Assembly: GCF_963966145.1 (NCBI RefSeq)
Contig: NC_091051.1
Coordinates: 13,268,001-13,332,000 of the forward strand
DNA: 64,000 bases
Source: Tenebrio molitor
Lineage: Eukaryota; Arthropoda; Insecta; Coleoptera; Tenebrionidae
Direction of reading: 5' to 3'
Position numbers and translations under genes: made by a program. Under the pieces are notes generated by a model. It made no database searches and was not told where the DNA came from. It saw nothing but the letters and a program-made list of their open reading frames with translations. Shown in pieces: positions 1 to 11,435 of this stretch. Positions within the stretch are counted from its first letter, which is position 1; each line of letters opens with the position of its first letter.

Positions 1-1061
1 AACTGATTAGTTCATAGTGGTTTTGCGATTGAAATCTCGATTTTTTACCTGTGTGAAAATAAAAAGCCACCAAGTACTTTTTCCAGTCAAGATTTTCAGT
101 TTATGGTTTACACAAAGATATTTTTTTAAATTTTTGCGGAAAGCTATTTGAAACATTCGGACGAATGTTGGGAACGGTTGGTGTGAGTTGTGTGGCGGCG
201 AAACGTGTATTCGCTTTTTCGTTTGTTCTTTTTTGCGGCGCCGCGTCGGGTGGCAAAAAGCGCGAGTACGGCGCTGCGTGAAAGAGACAAATAAAAGTTG
301 TTCTTGGGCGAGAATAGTAGCACATGAGGAGGGCGGTTGGGCGGCGTTCTGCTCCGGTATCGACCCGCCGCGCCCGGATGAGGACATTACCCGGAGCTCT
401 CAATACTCAGCGCAATGCTACTCGAGTCCCCCCAGTTACCCCCCGAGCTCCGGTTCCTCAAACCTTCTCCACCTCCCATTCTGCGCCATCTACATCTCCA
501 ACTGCTGCAGCTCCCACTCGCGCTTATTGTACTCCCGGATTATGACTCTCCATGTAGAAGTTTTAGATATTGTTTCTCTTTTGTAACGCTACCTGCCGCA
601 TAGTCTTCAAACGACACGAAGAGCTAATCGTTTCGTGTATGAAGCGGAATCTTTCGGTTTTATTGCAGATGATGTTGGCGGAACGCACTTTTATGAATTC
701 GGTATACGAGGGATTTTATGAATTGGGTTTGACCTACTTCTCCGGATACAATCTTCTTACGGTTTTAATTAATTTTTGTTATGAATTCCGTTCCGAGATA
801 TTGTCTCGCAACAGATTAATCAACGAACTTCTTTTACAATACTGGACTCACTTGTATAGTTAATGATATTTGTTTCGAGAAGCTTTCCTTTCACCATGTC
901 TGCTTTGTCATAAAAGCAAAATACGGGAGCATCAAAGGGTCGGATCATTCTTTTCATTATTTCATGATAAATGGCTAAATATCAAACAAAATTTCACTTA
1001 TCCTCTATTAACAACAACCACAAAAGTTCCTTTTACATTTAATCTTCTTAATACAAAAATA
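1..1061. other. Left-edge region with a Pro/Ser/Thr-rich ORF of unknown nature
   Basis: The segment at 180-560 is richer in G+C than its surroundings. It encodes, on the + strand from an ATG at 324, a 73-residue peptide rich in Arg, Pro, Ser and Thr that stops at 545. A second + frame (about 570-863) encodes some 97 residues with no stop. Neither resembles a family I recognise. Adjacent frames stay open, and no convincing donor or acceptor joins them, so this could be a decayed gag-like or other mobile-element relic, a 5' exon, or chance. From 870 to 1061 I see nothing. Confidence 0.25.
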
Positions 1062-1065
1062 TGTA

Positions 1066-1312
1066 CTATTCCGGACACGGAATCTTGGCCACAAGTGACA
1101 TTTAACTGACAAATATGTGTGAACTGGCCTTTATTGAATATAACCCAACTTTTAACTCGATAATGCCATTTCCCTGCTTTTTTGATGTCATAAGAAAAAC
1201 TTCAAAGTGATTTTTAATAACTGTCATTTATTAATGACACTAAAGATTGGTTTACATAATTTTTTTTAGAAATGTCTAAAAAATGTTGGCCAAGATTCCG
1301 TGTCCGGAATAG
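1066..1312. mobile_element. TIR element with ends CTATTCCGGACACGGAATCT (MITE, 247 bp)
   Basis: Perfect inverted repeats of about 27 bp lie at 1066-1092 and 1286-1312. TA dinucleotides immediately outside (1064-1065 and 1313-1314) fit a TA target duplication. There is no coding capacity. The near-identity of the two arms suggests a fairly young insertion. The superfamily (Tc1/mariner-like) is inferred from the TA flanks only. Confidence 0.8.
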
Positions 1313-1398
1313 TACGTTTAAATTGAAAATGTAAAAAAATTAAATTCAATTAAAAATTTACAAAATGTAGGTAGCTGATTCTGAAAACCAAAATTATA

Positions 1399-1548
1399 CA
1401 AGGTGATTCATGACTAATAATGAGCCAGACGGAATTGAAAATGCAACCCACAATACATTTGGAAGGTAAAGCTGAATATTTACCGTGTACAAATCCAGCT
1501 TACATTCCAAATGTATTGTGGGTTGCATTTTTCATGTTGTTGCGGAAA
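1399..1548. mobile_element. Family A MITE, copy 1 (right end decayed)
   Basis: The left arm starts after TA at 1397-1398 and carries the family A signature: a gtgattca-like start, then AATAATGAGCC, then AAAATGCAACCCACAATACA. The complementary arm is at about 1507-1540 and loses similarity before the outer end. The whole is a short hairpin. Better preserved copies are at 14961-15130 and 39488-39658. Confidence 0.7.
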
Positions 1549-1667
1549 CATGTATGTACCTTTGTTGTGTCTTTTTCAAAATTTATTTTAATGTCAAACT
1601 AGAAATGTATTTTTTGAGTCTACCTTTATGGCTGAAAGGCGAAATTTTTTTACTGCATCTCTACGTA

Positions 1668-2007
1668 CAGTTGCGGCCGTTGAAAACTCAGACACTTTGA
1701 CAACGCCAAACTTTTGGCTTTGTAAATGGTACTGAAAGTGACGTTTCTCGAAATGTCACTCAAACATTATCCACATTCATTTCTCTCGCAATGGCTGCTA
1801 TACTCACACCGTCCCTCAGTCAAAGACATTTTTGCAAATCAGATAATTGCGGCATTTCAAAAGTTACGCGCGATTCTGACCTAATATGTCAAATACTGAC
1901 ACTGACTTTATAATCCTTGATGAAAATCCTGTTTACGCTAATCAAATTTCGGAATTTATACAGAGTGTTTAAGTCTTTCCTGTCTGAGATTTCAACGGCC
2001 GCAACTG
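1668..2007. mobile_element. TIR element with ends CAGTTGCGGCCGTTGAAA (MITE, 340 bp)
   Basis: Inverted repeats of about 28 bp with one or two mismatches lie at 1668-1695 and 1980-2007. They are flanked by TA at 1666-1667 and 2008-2009. The interior has no ORF of note. The element begins with CAGT, like many Tc1/mariner derivatives. Confidence 0.8.
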
Positions 2008-2009
2008 TA

Positions 2010-3862
2010 CATTGTGCTTACGAATTTTTTTGAAACACTACATTTTTGCGACACACGTCATTTTGATTACATATTTATTGGCAATACATTTTCTGTCGTC
2101 ATTCCATTTACGTGCGTTTATATCATATTTTAACTATTTGATTATTATGATGATAAATTAGTGTTGTTACGTGTGTGCAACTAAATTTACATCGTGCTAG
2201 TTCTTAATTAAAAATGAAGAGATAAATGGTGGTCTGTTTTCAAAATATAACGAGTCATAAAATGTTGAAAATTCAAAACAAATTAAATATCCAACAGTAA
2301 ATTTACGAGTGCAATAATAAATTAAATTTTAATTACGACGTAAGTCGTATAAATAATAGCGACGATTTTATTGGTTACGTTTGATTCAATTTTTTCAGTC
2401 AGAAACAAGAAAATAATAATGTATGAATTCCGGGGGGGGGGGGACTTTAATTCTTCTGGGCGACTTTCTTTTTTAAGTTTTCGTGATGTTGTTGGGAGGT
2501 TAAAAAAGCTTCCCGGAAGTTGTTCTCATTTGGCAACTTTCGTTTTTACCCCTGGACCACTTTCCACATAGTGTCTCAATAAAACGTGCGAATATTGATT
2601 GAGCATGACTTGAACTGTGAAAGAGATCGTTGCTCCATTTCCATCGCGGTTCTTTTTTGACCAGAGAACATTTTCACTGGAGCTATTTATTATTTAAACT
2701 CGGAAAAGCTTTCAGGAAAAGAAGCGGGGCGGCAGGTTTATGCGAGGTGTGAAGTTGCGGGATAGAGCGAGAACTGAGAATGGCTCGCCTGCATAATATA
2801 ACAAGTTTTCGCCGTTTAAAATGATAATATTATAAATGATTCTTTCAGTTTTTCAGTGGAAACAAGGTCTCTTTTAGAACCGAGCGGTCACGCCTGAAAA
2901 AAACGCTTCTTTCCGCCGACCGAAGGAAATCCTTTATCGCCGACTTCACACTCTAATAATGTGATTTATGATACAGTAAATACACACGAATCGCAAATAG
3001 ACGGAGTTATCAACATAAAATAGCAAATCATTTTCTGTAATATTTTTACTGTTGGGTCGGCTGTAATTTTATGTAATTAAGTTTTGCATATCTGTCTATT
3101 CGGAACGGAGTTTTGTCTGTCGAAGGACTGTTCTGACTGGGAAACCTTCTCCGAGGAGCGCCTCAATAGTTTGTTTCCCACTTATTCACATACGTTTCGC
3201 ACGAGATAAAAATAATCTTTAATGTAATAGGTACAAAACATGCCATCTTACACGCGGGACGACAAGAAATCTCATGCATATCTCACTGAATTGCTTTTAC
3301 ATGTGTATGTTAAATTACTTAGGGTGGTACCCGTGTCGTTTACCATGTTTATTACTTCATATCTGTGAATTATTTGCTGACGTTCACCATGTTATTACGT
3401 TTATGTTTTTCACAACTCTACAAAAGTGCAAAACAGCTCGACATGATGTGTCTAACCCACTGGGGCATCTCGGCCGCCATTTTGTCCCATTAAAATTGAA
3501 CTTAACCAATGGTATTGTTCGAAATATTTAGTGTTGATGTCCCGCTGCTGGGCCAACTCGACCTATGGTCGGCTCTATGGTTTATCTAAAAAGCCGCTAT
3601 TCCATTGTGAATCGAGTTGCGCCGACGTCCGATCATTAATTACAGATTTCAAGAGCTCTGATTGTCCATCTCGGCCCCTCCATTTTTTGTACCCATTTAT
3701 AATGATATTAGTCACTGAAATTTATTGCCGGAATGGTTCTTGTTTTCTTCTGGACTCGAACAGCGCACCACTGGCGTTGCCATAATTTGCACAGGAGAGC
3801 AAATTCTGAAAAGAAACTTAAAATTTTTTAGAAATGATCTCAATATAATATTCATTACATAA
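2010..3862. other. Non-coding stretch, no gene seen
   Basis: AT-rich unique-looking DNA with a run of about 12 G at 2431-2442. Two + frames (3274-3531 and 3531-3785) are open for about 85 codons each but show no domain, start context or splice signals. I could not delimit a mobile element here. Confidence 0.4.
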
Positions 3863-3864
3863 TA

Positions 3865-3927
3865 CAGAGTATTTTACCAATGATAATGAGCCTGACGGAT
3901 TTGAAAATGCAACCAACAATACATTGT
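3865..3927. mobile_element. Family A end fragment (single arm)
   Basis: After TA at 3863-3864 there is one family A arm: cagagt, then TGATAATGAGCCTGACGGA, then AAAATGCAACCAACAATACA. No opposite arm is present, so this is a truncated or solo terminus. Confidence 0.55.
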
Positions 3928-6461
3928 TTTCTTGCTTTCTTTTATTTTATACATTAATTTGTTGTTAATCTTTACTTGTCACTATATTTTGCACATACCA
4001 AAGAAACGACCGTTGACATCATCATTAATCAAGATCAAAAAACGACAAATGGGATTTTATTTCTGAACGAAATTAACACCTCCGAAAAAAGTGTTTTATT
4101 TTCAAAAATAAATAAACATCTTCAACTAGGGGCACTTGGACCTCTTGTGGCTAATGCTGAAATAATTATGATGATCCAGCGTCTGCACTGTGTCAAAATT
4201 GAGCTGGTCCTATTAGCGAAATCGCAATTTGAAGCGAAATGAAGTATTAATTGCATCCCCATAGATTAAAAACACGGCTGCTTCGGAGGAAAACTTGTTA
4301 TCGACGTAATAATAGTAGCCGTCTACATGGTTTCAACCCTTTATAAAAGCATTAAGCCTTGACGATGTTAAATAGAGAAATGGTGGTAAATTATTTGAAA
4401 TCGTTTGGAATAAAACAACAAGTTTCGCCTAGTCGAGAACATCTGCCTAATTTGATAGATGGTGTAAAAATCTGGAATTAGAATGAGTCGGCTGAAAGGG
4501 GTGGCAAAGCTACAAAGTTATTACAACCCGTCTTGATGTAATCTGACAATGAATAAGTAAAATTTAAAATCGGTTTTGATAATGCAGATTATTATGACGG
4601 TGGGGCGGCTCTCGTGTTGTAATTATTCAGGAACCGGAATCGGGGGTAGAAATCGTGAATTTCTTGTTGACCGTGTAATGATTAAATTAATTAATTTTTC
4701 GTCGACTGTGATTGCTCGTTTGCTCAGGGAAATCGGAAATGAAACAGACCGAAGGAAACAGAAGCGAGGGGGCGAGTTAAAGATGTAAGTAAAGGGTAAG
4801 ATCTCCGAGGGGCAGATAATGGAATCAGACTTAGTCTAAATGGAAGCTTAACACTTTCAGCGGTTTCCGGATTGAATACTTAGTAGTCAATTCATTGCTT
4901 TCTGAATACACATTGCCCACTTCAAGTTTAAGGGCCTCTCAGCCATATCTAATACCCTATTAAATTATTTGTATTTGTCTTGTTTAGTAATTTCCTTCAC
5001 TCGTCGACGGAATTTCCATTAGCAAATGCCCGACCAATCTAAACAAACGTAACTTTTCACGTTCTAATTAAAATGTCGGCCCTGCACGGGAATAAAAAGT
5101 CCTGGGTAATATTGTCTTTATAACAAAACGAAAATCATTATGTCGGCACTTGAAAGAACAAATTAAATTTTTAAAACAAAACGGTCATCATGTCAGACAG
5201 GTATTGACGGCTATGAAATTAATATTTTTAATAATCGATTTGGGTCCTAGCTGGGTCTGACGATGGGTACCTATTCAAACTTGTTAATAATCGGTCTCAT
5301 TCCCTGCACCGTCTACTTTGTTTGAAGCGTTACGGTTTAATTTTTAAATTGAAATAACTTTCGGTCAAAAACCAGACATTTTTTTCAACCACGTCTGATG
5401 TCTTTCTCATTCTTAGCGTTCGCCACTCGACAATCACGCTTTTTTTACTAATTGTTAATTTGTCCCGAAAGGAAAATCGAGATGAGAAGGTTTTTTTCAC
5501 TTCACCAAAAAATCGATGTGAAATAACGAATTAATTCCACTGTGAAAATTCAAAGTAATAAGACCGCGATTAAAGTATTAAATTAAGTCAACAATAGAAT
5601 TGTTGGTTTTATTATTGCTGGGCGTTAATAAGTTCTCCGATTAACCGTTGCGGTTCAATCACTCGACGACAGATCAATCTTCGCCCGTTTGAGAGACCTC
5701 ACACCGCCGCTAATGACAACTTTTTACGAGAACTTATCACGACTGATAAGTTCGAAAGACCAGTTTCGCACCTAACATGATGTTGTTGGTATTAAGTCGT
5801 GCAACAATGTACTAGATGTAGATTGCCACTTTCTGAACGAGTCGATACTTAGTTAGATTTGTTTTTGTCTTGATAAGCAACGGAAAAAATCAGACCAGTT
5901 TGCTAATTCAACAGATGTGGCAGTTCCAATAAAATTCTACGTGTAATAAATAACGCCTATAATCCTGTCATCACTTTGTACACGTATGTTATTACAGTTA
6001 GGTAAAGTTTTTCGCAAGTGCAGGTTTTACACAGTTTTGCATTATTTATACATATTTCAAATACATAGTTGTTTACGTGACGAGTACGGAAAGTGATACT
6101 TTACGGAACAAGTATGTAGGCTGACGCTCGTGGTGGAAGTCTACGAGTTTAGTAACGACATTTCCAGATGTGTTAGGTACAAACTGTTTTTCTACAACCA
6201 TTTATCTGGAGACTGATTATTAAACTTACCATCGAAAACTGACCAATACTTTTGTTTAGTCTATTAGAAGTCGTAAAACAATAAACGCTGCGTCAAATAT
6301 TTTGATTTCTTGCTTAATTATAGAAGCAATTTGCTTAAAATGATTTAAATTGACGGTAAAGAACGATTAATACAGTACGGCAAACAGTTTCCACACTAGT
6401 GCTGAAAATACTTTCCACACACTCTATCGTAAATGTCATTTTTCGCCGTTCAGATGAATAT
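3928..6461. other. Non-coding stretch, no gene seen
   Basis: AT-rich DNA of ordinary complexity. No splice-supported coding sequence and no clear inverted-repeat element. Short open frames at 3976-4242 and 4576-4788 have no recognisable features. Confidence 0.4.
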
Positions 6462-6894
6462 AGGGTTATTCACCTAAGATGACGAGCTTGACCAGGTAAA
6501 AATGCAACCCAAAATACAATTTAAAAAGCTGTCTCGATCCCTATTACATTATCGTAATGCACATAAAACGTCAGCCTAATGAATGTCAAGTTCTGACAGA
6601 AAAATACCTCTCTCAACAAAGTATAATTTAATAACAATATTAAGCAATTAAAATCACAAAAGTAATGGAATGGGTAAGTAGGATCATGTCGGTTCTGTCA
6701 TCGTTCGAAAATATTTTCAAATATTAGATAAATATGAACGAAAAATACAATGACAGATCTTTCAAAGTAATAGAATACCTACTTGGATTCCTGATTTAAT
6801 TTTTAAGTACCAAAACACAATGAATGCTTTGTAAAGTGTGTTTTGGGTTGTATTTTTACCTGGTCAGGCTCATCATCTTACGTGAATAACCCTG
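6462..6894. mobile_element. Family A related TIR element (433 bp)
   Basis: Arms of about 60 bp lie at 6462-6520 and 6836-6894. They read AGGGTTATTCAC, then a GATGACGAGC-like block, then CCAGGTAAAAATGCAACCC, ending at TA (6895-6896). The order of blocks matches family A, but the middle of the arm (CCAGGT in place of ACGGAAT) differs, so this is a subfamily. The non-coding core is about 310 bp. Confidence 0.75.
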
Positions 6895-6974
6895 TATAGA
6901 AAAGTCTACTTTTTGTGATGGCTGTCGAAAAGTTTTCTTTCTGCACAATTAGACGATCCTAATTATTACAACAA

Positions 6975-8076
6975 CAACTAGCAATAATCGCACCTCGGAT
7001 AAACCTCATCGGATATGATATTGCCACTGCGCAAAGCAGACTTGGTAATAGTGGCAAAGAATGAAAGAGAAAGGAAAGAAATGATGAAGAGCCTGGGGAA
7101 GTATGCGAGGAAGAAAAACTTAGAACTGAGTTGAGAAGACGAAAATGATGGTGTTCAATAAGAGAAAGAGGAAGAGTGAAGAGAATGAGTTCAAATACTT
7201 GGGTTACACATTCAACGAAAGAGCCATGGATAAAGCATATATCAGAGAGATAGTGAGGAAAGCAAATAAGATAGTGGGATGTGTTTGGGAAATAGGAGAT
7301 CGAAAGTAGGGAGGTGGTTTCAGGAAGAGAATGATGATGTTTGAGAGCTTGATAGAGAGTATATTTATGTACGGGGCTGAAATTTGGGGATGGAAGGAAC
7401 AAGAAGAGGTAGAGAAAGTGCAAGAAAAATATTTGAGAGAAGTGCTAGGAGTGGACAGAGAAAGGCCAGGTTACATAGTGAGGGAAGAGTGAGAAATAGG
7501 AGGAATAGGCTATGAAAGCGAGAAAGAGAGCGGCAAAATTTGAAGACAAAATGGATGGAAGGAAGCAAAAGGAAGATGGATCAAAGTAGAACTGAGTAAA
7601 AGAGACAAAGACACAGACAAGCAAGAAAGAAGGGAAAGAACCAAAGAATCAAGATACAACGGGATAACAGGAAGTATGAGAGGTGTATGACAGAGGAAAT
7701 TCCGGAATACCTGAGGAGAGAGAGTGCAAAAGAAAGAAAAATGATGACGAGATGTAGATGTGGGAACGAGGAGAGAGAAAACAGGTATTGGATGGGAGGG
7801 GAGGAAAGAAGGTGCAGAATGTGCTATGAGGAGAAAGAGAAAATTGAGCACATATGGCATGGATGTAGCAAAATGAAAGAGAGAGGGAGAGAAAGGAAAT
7901 AAGGGGAGAAATGCTGAATGAAGATATGATTGATGAAAGAGATATAGAAGAGGAGGGAAAGGATAGAAAGAGAAAGGGGTGGGGGATAGGAAAAAATGTT
8001 AATTTTTGGAATTGTATTTTTATCAATCAGGAATACGAAAACCTGGAGGGCGAATAAAGTATATTAGCATATGTAC
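6975..8076 (+). pseudogene. 5'-truncated non-LTR retrotransposon: reverse transcriptase end and C-terminal domain, decayed
   Basis: The + strand reads, through several stops and frameshifts, as the end of a LINE reverse transcriptase. ADLVIVA near 7041-7063 corresponds to the catalytic YADD block with its first residues lost. It is followed by a lysine-rich linker, FKYLGYTFNE (about 7190-7220), a MMFESLIES.FMYGAEIWGW block (about 7334-7393) and KVQEKYLREVLGVDRE (about 7414-7465). A cysteine/histidine cluster C-x2-C-x9-H-x4-C lies near 7816-7867. This arrangement is common in arthropod non-LTR elements. The tail ends with AATAAA at about 8053. The 11-mer TATTACAACAA occurs at 6964-6974 and 8077-8087, a candidate target-site duplication. 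Minus-strand ORFs here are shadows of its purine bias. Confidence 0.75.
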
Positions 8077-8087
8077 TATTACAACAA

Positions 8088-8355
8088 TAATATAGCAGAT
8101 TACGATACCAGTTAAAAAAAGTGGAAGTTTACTAGACGAGTATGACAAGTTTAAATGCCATACGAGTCGAGTAAAATCACTTTTCTCACGAGGAGCGTAC
8201 CTATACTATTTTTTCGCATTTTAAGAATATTAAAATTTTTTCATAAAAAAGTTTTGCGAATAATTTGAAAAACCTTAGTAGGTAAATTTTCATTAAAATA
8301 GCAACCTGACAGAAATTGTACTTAACAACATCATTTTTTGAAAACGAATTTCAAA
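8088..8355. other. Short non-coding stretch before the recombinase-like relic
   Basis: Contains an imperfect stretch around 8150-8210 with cgagt/actcg motifs resembling the arms of the foldbacks noted elsewhere, but no clean inverted repeat could be drawn. Confidence 0.3.
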
Positions 8356-8468
8356 ATGATAGATTTGAAAGGCGAAAATAGCGCAGAAAATAACTTAACA
8401 GATATTTTAAATGCAGCCTCAGAAGCTTCGTCAAGTCTGCTCCCTGTAAAATCTAAGGAAAGATACGA
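8356..8468 (+). pseudogene. N-terminal relic of a tyrosine-recombinase-like (Crypton/integrase-type) protein
   Basis: From the ATG at 8356 the frame encodes about 38 residues, including DILNAASEASSSLLPVKSK followed by ERYEK. The pattern D-[IV]-L-N-x-A-x-x-A-S-x-S-L-[LI]-P-x-K-S-K-x-R-Y recurs in an independent copy at 52480-52668. I associate it with the N-terminal, SAM-like part of integrase-like genes that are multicopy in insect genomes; the family assignment is inference from memory. After about 8468 the similarity ends and the frame runs into the H element at 8543. It is a fragment, not a working gene. Confidence 0.45.
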
Positions 8469-8542
8469 AAAACACAAAATGGTTGGGTGCTATGCTGTAA
8501 AGTTACCTATTACGATTTTGAGTACAGTATGTACTTAATATA

Positions 8543-8931
8543 CAGTGTGGAATAAAATGATTTACATCTAGTTACCTTTGCATTACCCTTGTAAAAATAC
8601 GAAATGCCGCTCTACAAAAAAAGGAAAGCCTAACATCAAAATATTCCAAAATTCCAAATGTGATTTATTGCGAAGGGATGATATGAATGCAAAGTAGAGA
8701 TTGAAATTAAAAAGCAGCTAACAAAAGCAAGTCACAGCTAGTGTTGAAAGTGGCCACCAACGTTTGTTAATTCAATTTAGTAAATTGTAACAATTGTCAA
8801 TTCGATTGTTGACATTTTATTGACAGAACTAATAGATCGGCGCTTCGAAAAAAAAGTAGAGCGGTACAGTGAAATTTACATGTGCAAAAATTCCAAAGGT
8901 AACTAGATGTAAATCATTTTATTCCACACTG
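8543..8931. mobile_element. Family H MITE, copy 1 (ends CAGTGTGGAATAAAATGATT)
   Basis: Perfect inverted repeats of about 37 bp lie at 8543-8579 and 8895-8931, flanked by TA (8541-8542 and 8932-8933). The interior is non-coding. A second copy in the same orientation at 39083-39471 is nearly identical along its whole length. Recent activity is inferred from that similarity. Confidence 0.9.
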
Positions 8932-8933
8932 TA

Positions 8934-10479
8934 GTTCATTACTTTTACTGTAAAAATGCGAAAAAGAATTGACATAATATTTTTGTTTATGTTAGAATTG
9001 GTATTCGTATCTACGAGTATCATATATCTTACCAGTACTAGAAGACCACTAGAATAGGAAAATTATCTGTTGTTTATACTTCGACCACTTGGATGAATTG
9101 AATTCTTCATTTTACAGTTACATTTTTAATTTAAAATTGATACTAAAAATACTATGAAAGTAAGTTGACGAAATGCATATTTTTATGTTTTACGAGTATA
9201 TATTTATTTCATAAAAGAGCAAACTAACTTTTTTATAGTACATACTTAGTACTAACTATGAAAAATGTAAGTAAATATAGATGGTTAATATTGGAGCAGA
9301 TGTGCGATTATGCTGATGAAATTTAATGGAGAGTAAATTATATTATTTAATTTATAGTTTTTTGTTGAGCCTAGAGGTACACCATACGACTATTTCGTTC
9401 TGATTGCCAGCAAGAAAATTATGTTCAATTTACTCCCAAGCTAGCCTAAGGGCTGGTCTAAACGTTTCTATGGAATTAGTGTAGAGGGTAACAGTAGTTA
9501 CGCTTTTAAGACCGAATGAACACGTCTGAATGATTTACGTTTCGGCATAATAAACTTTCCAGAACAATAATTGTTCGGTAGGTTTTCATGTTTTTCAAAT
9601 TTGTGCGTAACAGGTGAAACCCGTATTTGCAATAGCGATTAATTAAAATTTCAAAGGCCGCAATATAAATTTAAAACAATTTTATAATATAAATTCAAAA
9701 GTTGAAAAGCCGGGGAATACGCGTCCCCTTGAGCTTGTGCACTTCAGTTACAATAAATTTCCTCGGTGTGTCTTCGCAAGTGAACCCTTTGAAGTGAAAT
9801 TAAACTCGTTCTCGTTGAATTCTAAATCATTTCTTAGTGAAAGCCGAGAACGTTAGTCTACACGACCACTTTATACCAAAGAACAAGAATAACGACTCAT
9901 TCATAACGCATAATTAATTAAATTCTAATTGCACTTTCCCGCTCGTTTTAAACTTTAGTGTTTTGTCCCCGTATCGGAGACATTCATCATTACTTTGACA
10001 AAGAAAGACGTTAATCGTTGCGCCCTCCCTCACTGACGATGACTCCTCTTTCGACGATTTTCACTAGGTGCCCAGTTGGTAATTGCTGCAGCGTACTAAT
10101 TTGGTACATCACCGATAGTTGAGAGTGCATGCGATGGGGTGCACCTCTTGTATTTAGTTGTGTCTAACGAGGACGGTTGAAAACGTGCCGTAACCACTCT
10201 GCTTCTTGTAATTACATCGAAGGCAATCTCTCAACTCTGCTAACTCTATTAGCTCATGCTGACTTGGCCACGACACACAGTCCTCTCGTTTTGGACAGGT
10301 TACTCGATACACATTAGAATGCCTCATCACGGGAGCACCCCCACCAGGAGACCATCAAACTTTGGATCAGGCTCCACAAGATAAAATTTCGAAAAAACCG
10401 TCTTCGAGAGAAAGCATTTCAAAAGAAACGAAGAAATTCAGACGCAATCACCTAATGTTTAGAAAGCAGCAGATGTTGA
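8934..10479. other. Non-coding stretch with a more complex, G+C-richer part
   Basis: No gene or delimited repeat. The part at about 9700-10370 is visibly less AT-rich, has several TAATTA-type homeodomain core sites and no ORF. It is a candidate for unique, possibly regulatory DNA; this is only an impression from composition. Confidence 0.3.
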
Positions 10480-11435
10480 ATGTCTAACAAAAATGAAAGA
10501 GTTGTTGAAGAAATCACACCAGTGATGAATAAGAAACAAATAGTGAAGACATGCGATTAGGAGAAGATACTGTTGATGATGCTGTCGGATATCACGAATA
10601 CAGGGTTATTCACGAGAGACTTCCGAAAAAAATTTCGTCGTATGCAACCCAAAATACAAGAAATCCCTAGAACTCGATATTTTGTTTAATTCGAAATAAG
10701 TTAGCAATCCAAGTAGCTTGGCGAATAAAATTAATCATGACACTTTCTTGAGGTTAATATAAATGTAAAAACTGACATGACAGACACTAAGTGCCAGCAA
10801 TCGTTGATTTAAGTACATATTACTTTTGGAAATTTAAGAAGCTAGAAACCATTGGAAGTTGCAGTTTTGGTTGCATATAACGAAATTTTCATTGGAAGTC
10901 TCTCGTGACTAACCCTGTATGTAGATCAAGTTGCAAAATTAGAAGAGTTGCTTCAGCAGAAATAGAAATGAGAACAGAAATGAAAAAAGTTATTGAAGAA
11001 ATCTGACCAGGAATGAATAAGAAATAAATGGTGAAGACTTGCTGTTAGGAGAAGACGTTGTTGAAGATGATGTCGGATATCACTAGTATGTAGATCAAAA
11101 TTAGTTAATTAATAGAAGAGTTGCTTCAGCAGGAATAGAACTGAGAACAGAAATGAAAAAAGTTTTCGAAGAAATCAGACCAGGAATGAATAAGAAACAA
11201 ATGGTGAAGAGTTGCGGTTAGGAGAAGATACTGTTGATGATGATGTCGGATATCGCTAATATGTAGATCAAGTAGCAACATTAGAAGAGTTGCTTCAGCA
11301 GAAATAAAAATGAAAAAGTTATTGAAGGAAGAAGAAATCAGACCCAAGAAAATAAAATTTACCGTTGTTGGACGTGTAGATCAAGTAGCAGAGGTAAAGA
11401 TTAGAAAAGTGGTTTTAGCAGAAGTAGAAATATGT
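10480..11435. repeat. Degenerate tandem array, unit about 160-190 bp, interrupted by a family B element
   Basis: The blocks AGTTGCTTCAGCAG.AATAGA, GAACAGAAATGAAAAAAGTT, GAAATC.GACCAGGAATGAAT, GGTGAAGA.TTGC, TTAGGAGAAGA and GATGTCGGATATC recur in order at least three and a half times (about 10490-10600, 10925-11090, 11095-11275 and 11280-11435). The last unit is rearranged. The units contain stops in all frames, so the array is not a coding repeat now. The opposite-strand ORF at 11126-11347 is a by-product of the repeat. Confidence 0.8.
10601..10917 (+). mobile_element. Family B MITE, copy 1, inserted in the tandem array
   Basis: Ends CAGGGTTATTCACGAGAGAC and the matching inverted arm at 10890-10917. 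TA at 10599-10600 and 10918-10919. The neighbouring tandem units read GATATCACTAGTATGTAGAT across the same position, which gives the empty site and confirms a TA duplication. The interior is non-coding. It is the reverse complement of the copy at 13483-13815. The orientation label is arbitrary. Confidence 0.9.

Noticed and set aside
2431..2442. Run of G as possible quadruplex or sequencing artefact
   Set aside because: A single homopolymer, not informative on its own.
7365..8026. Several long Leu/Ser-rich ORFs on the - strand
   Set aside because: They are complements of the purine-rich LINE reverse transcriptase relic on the + strand.
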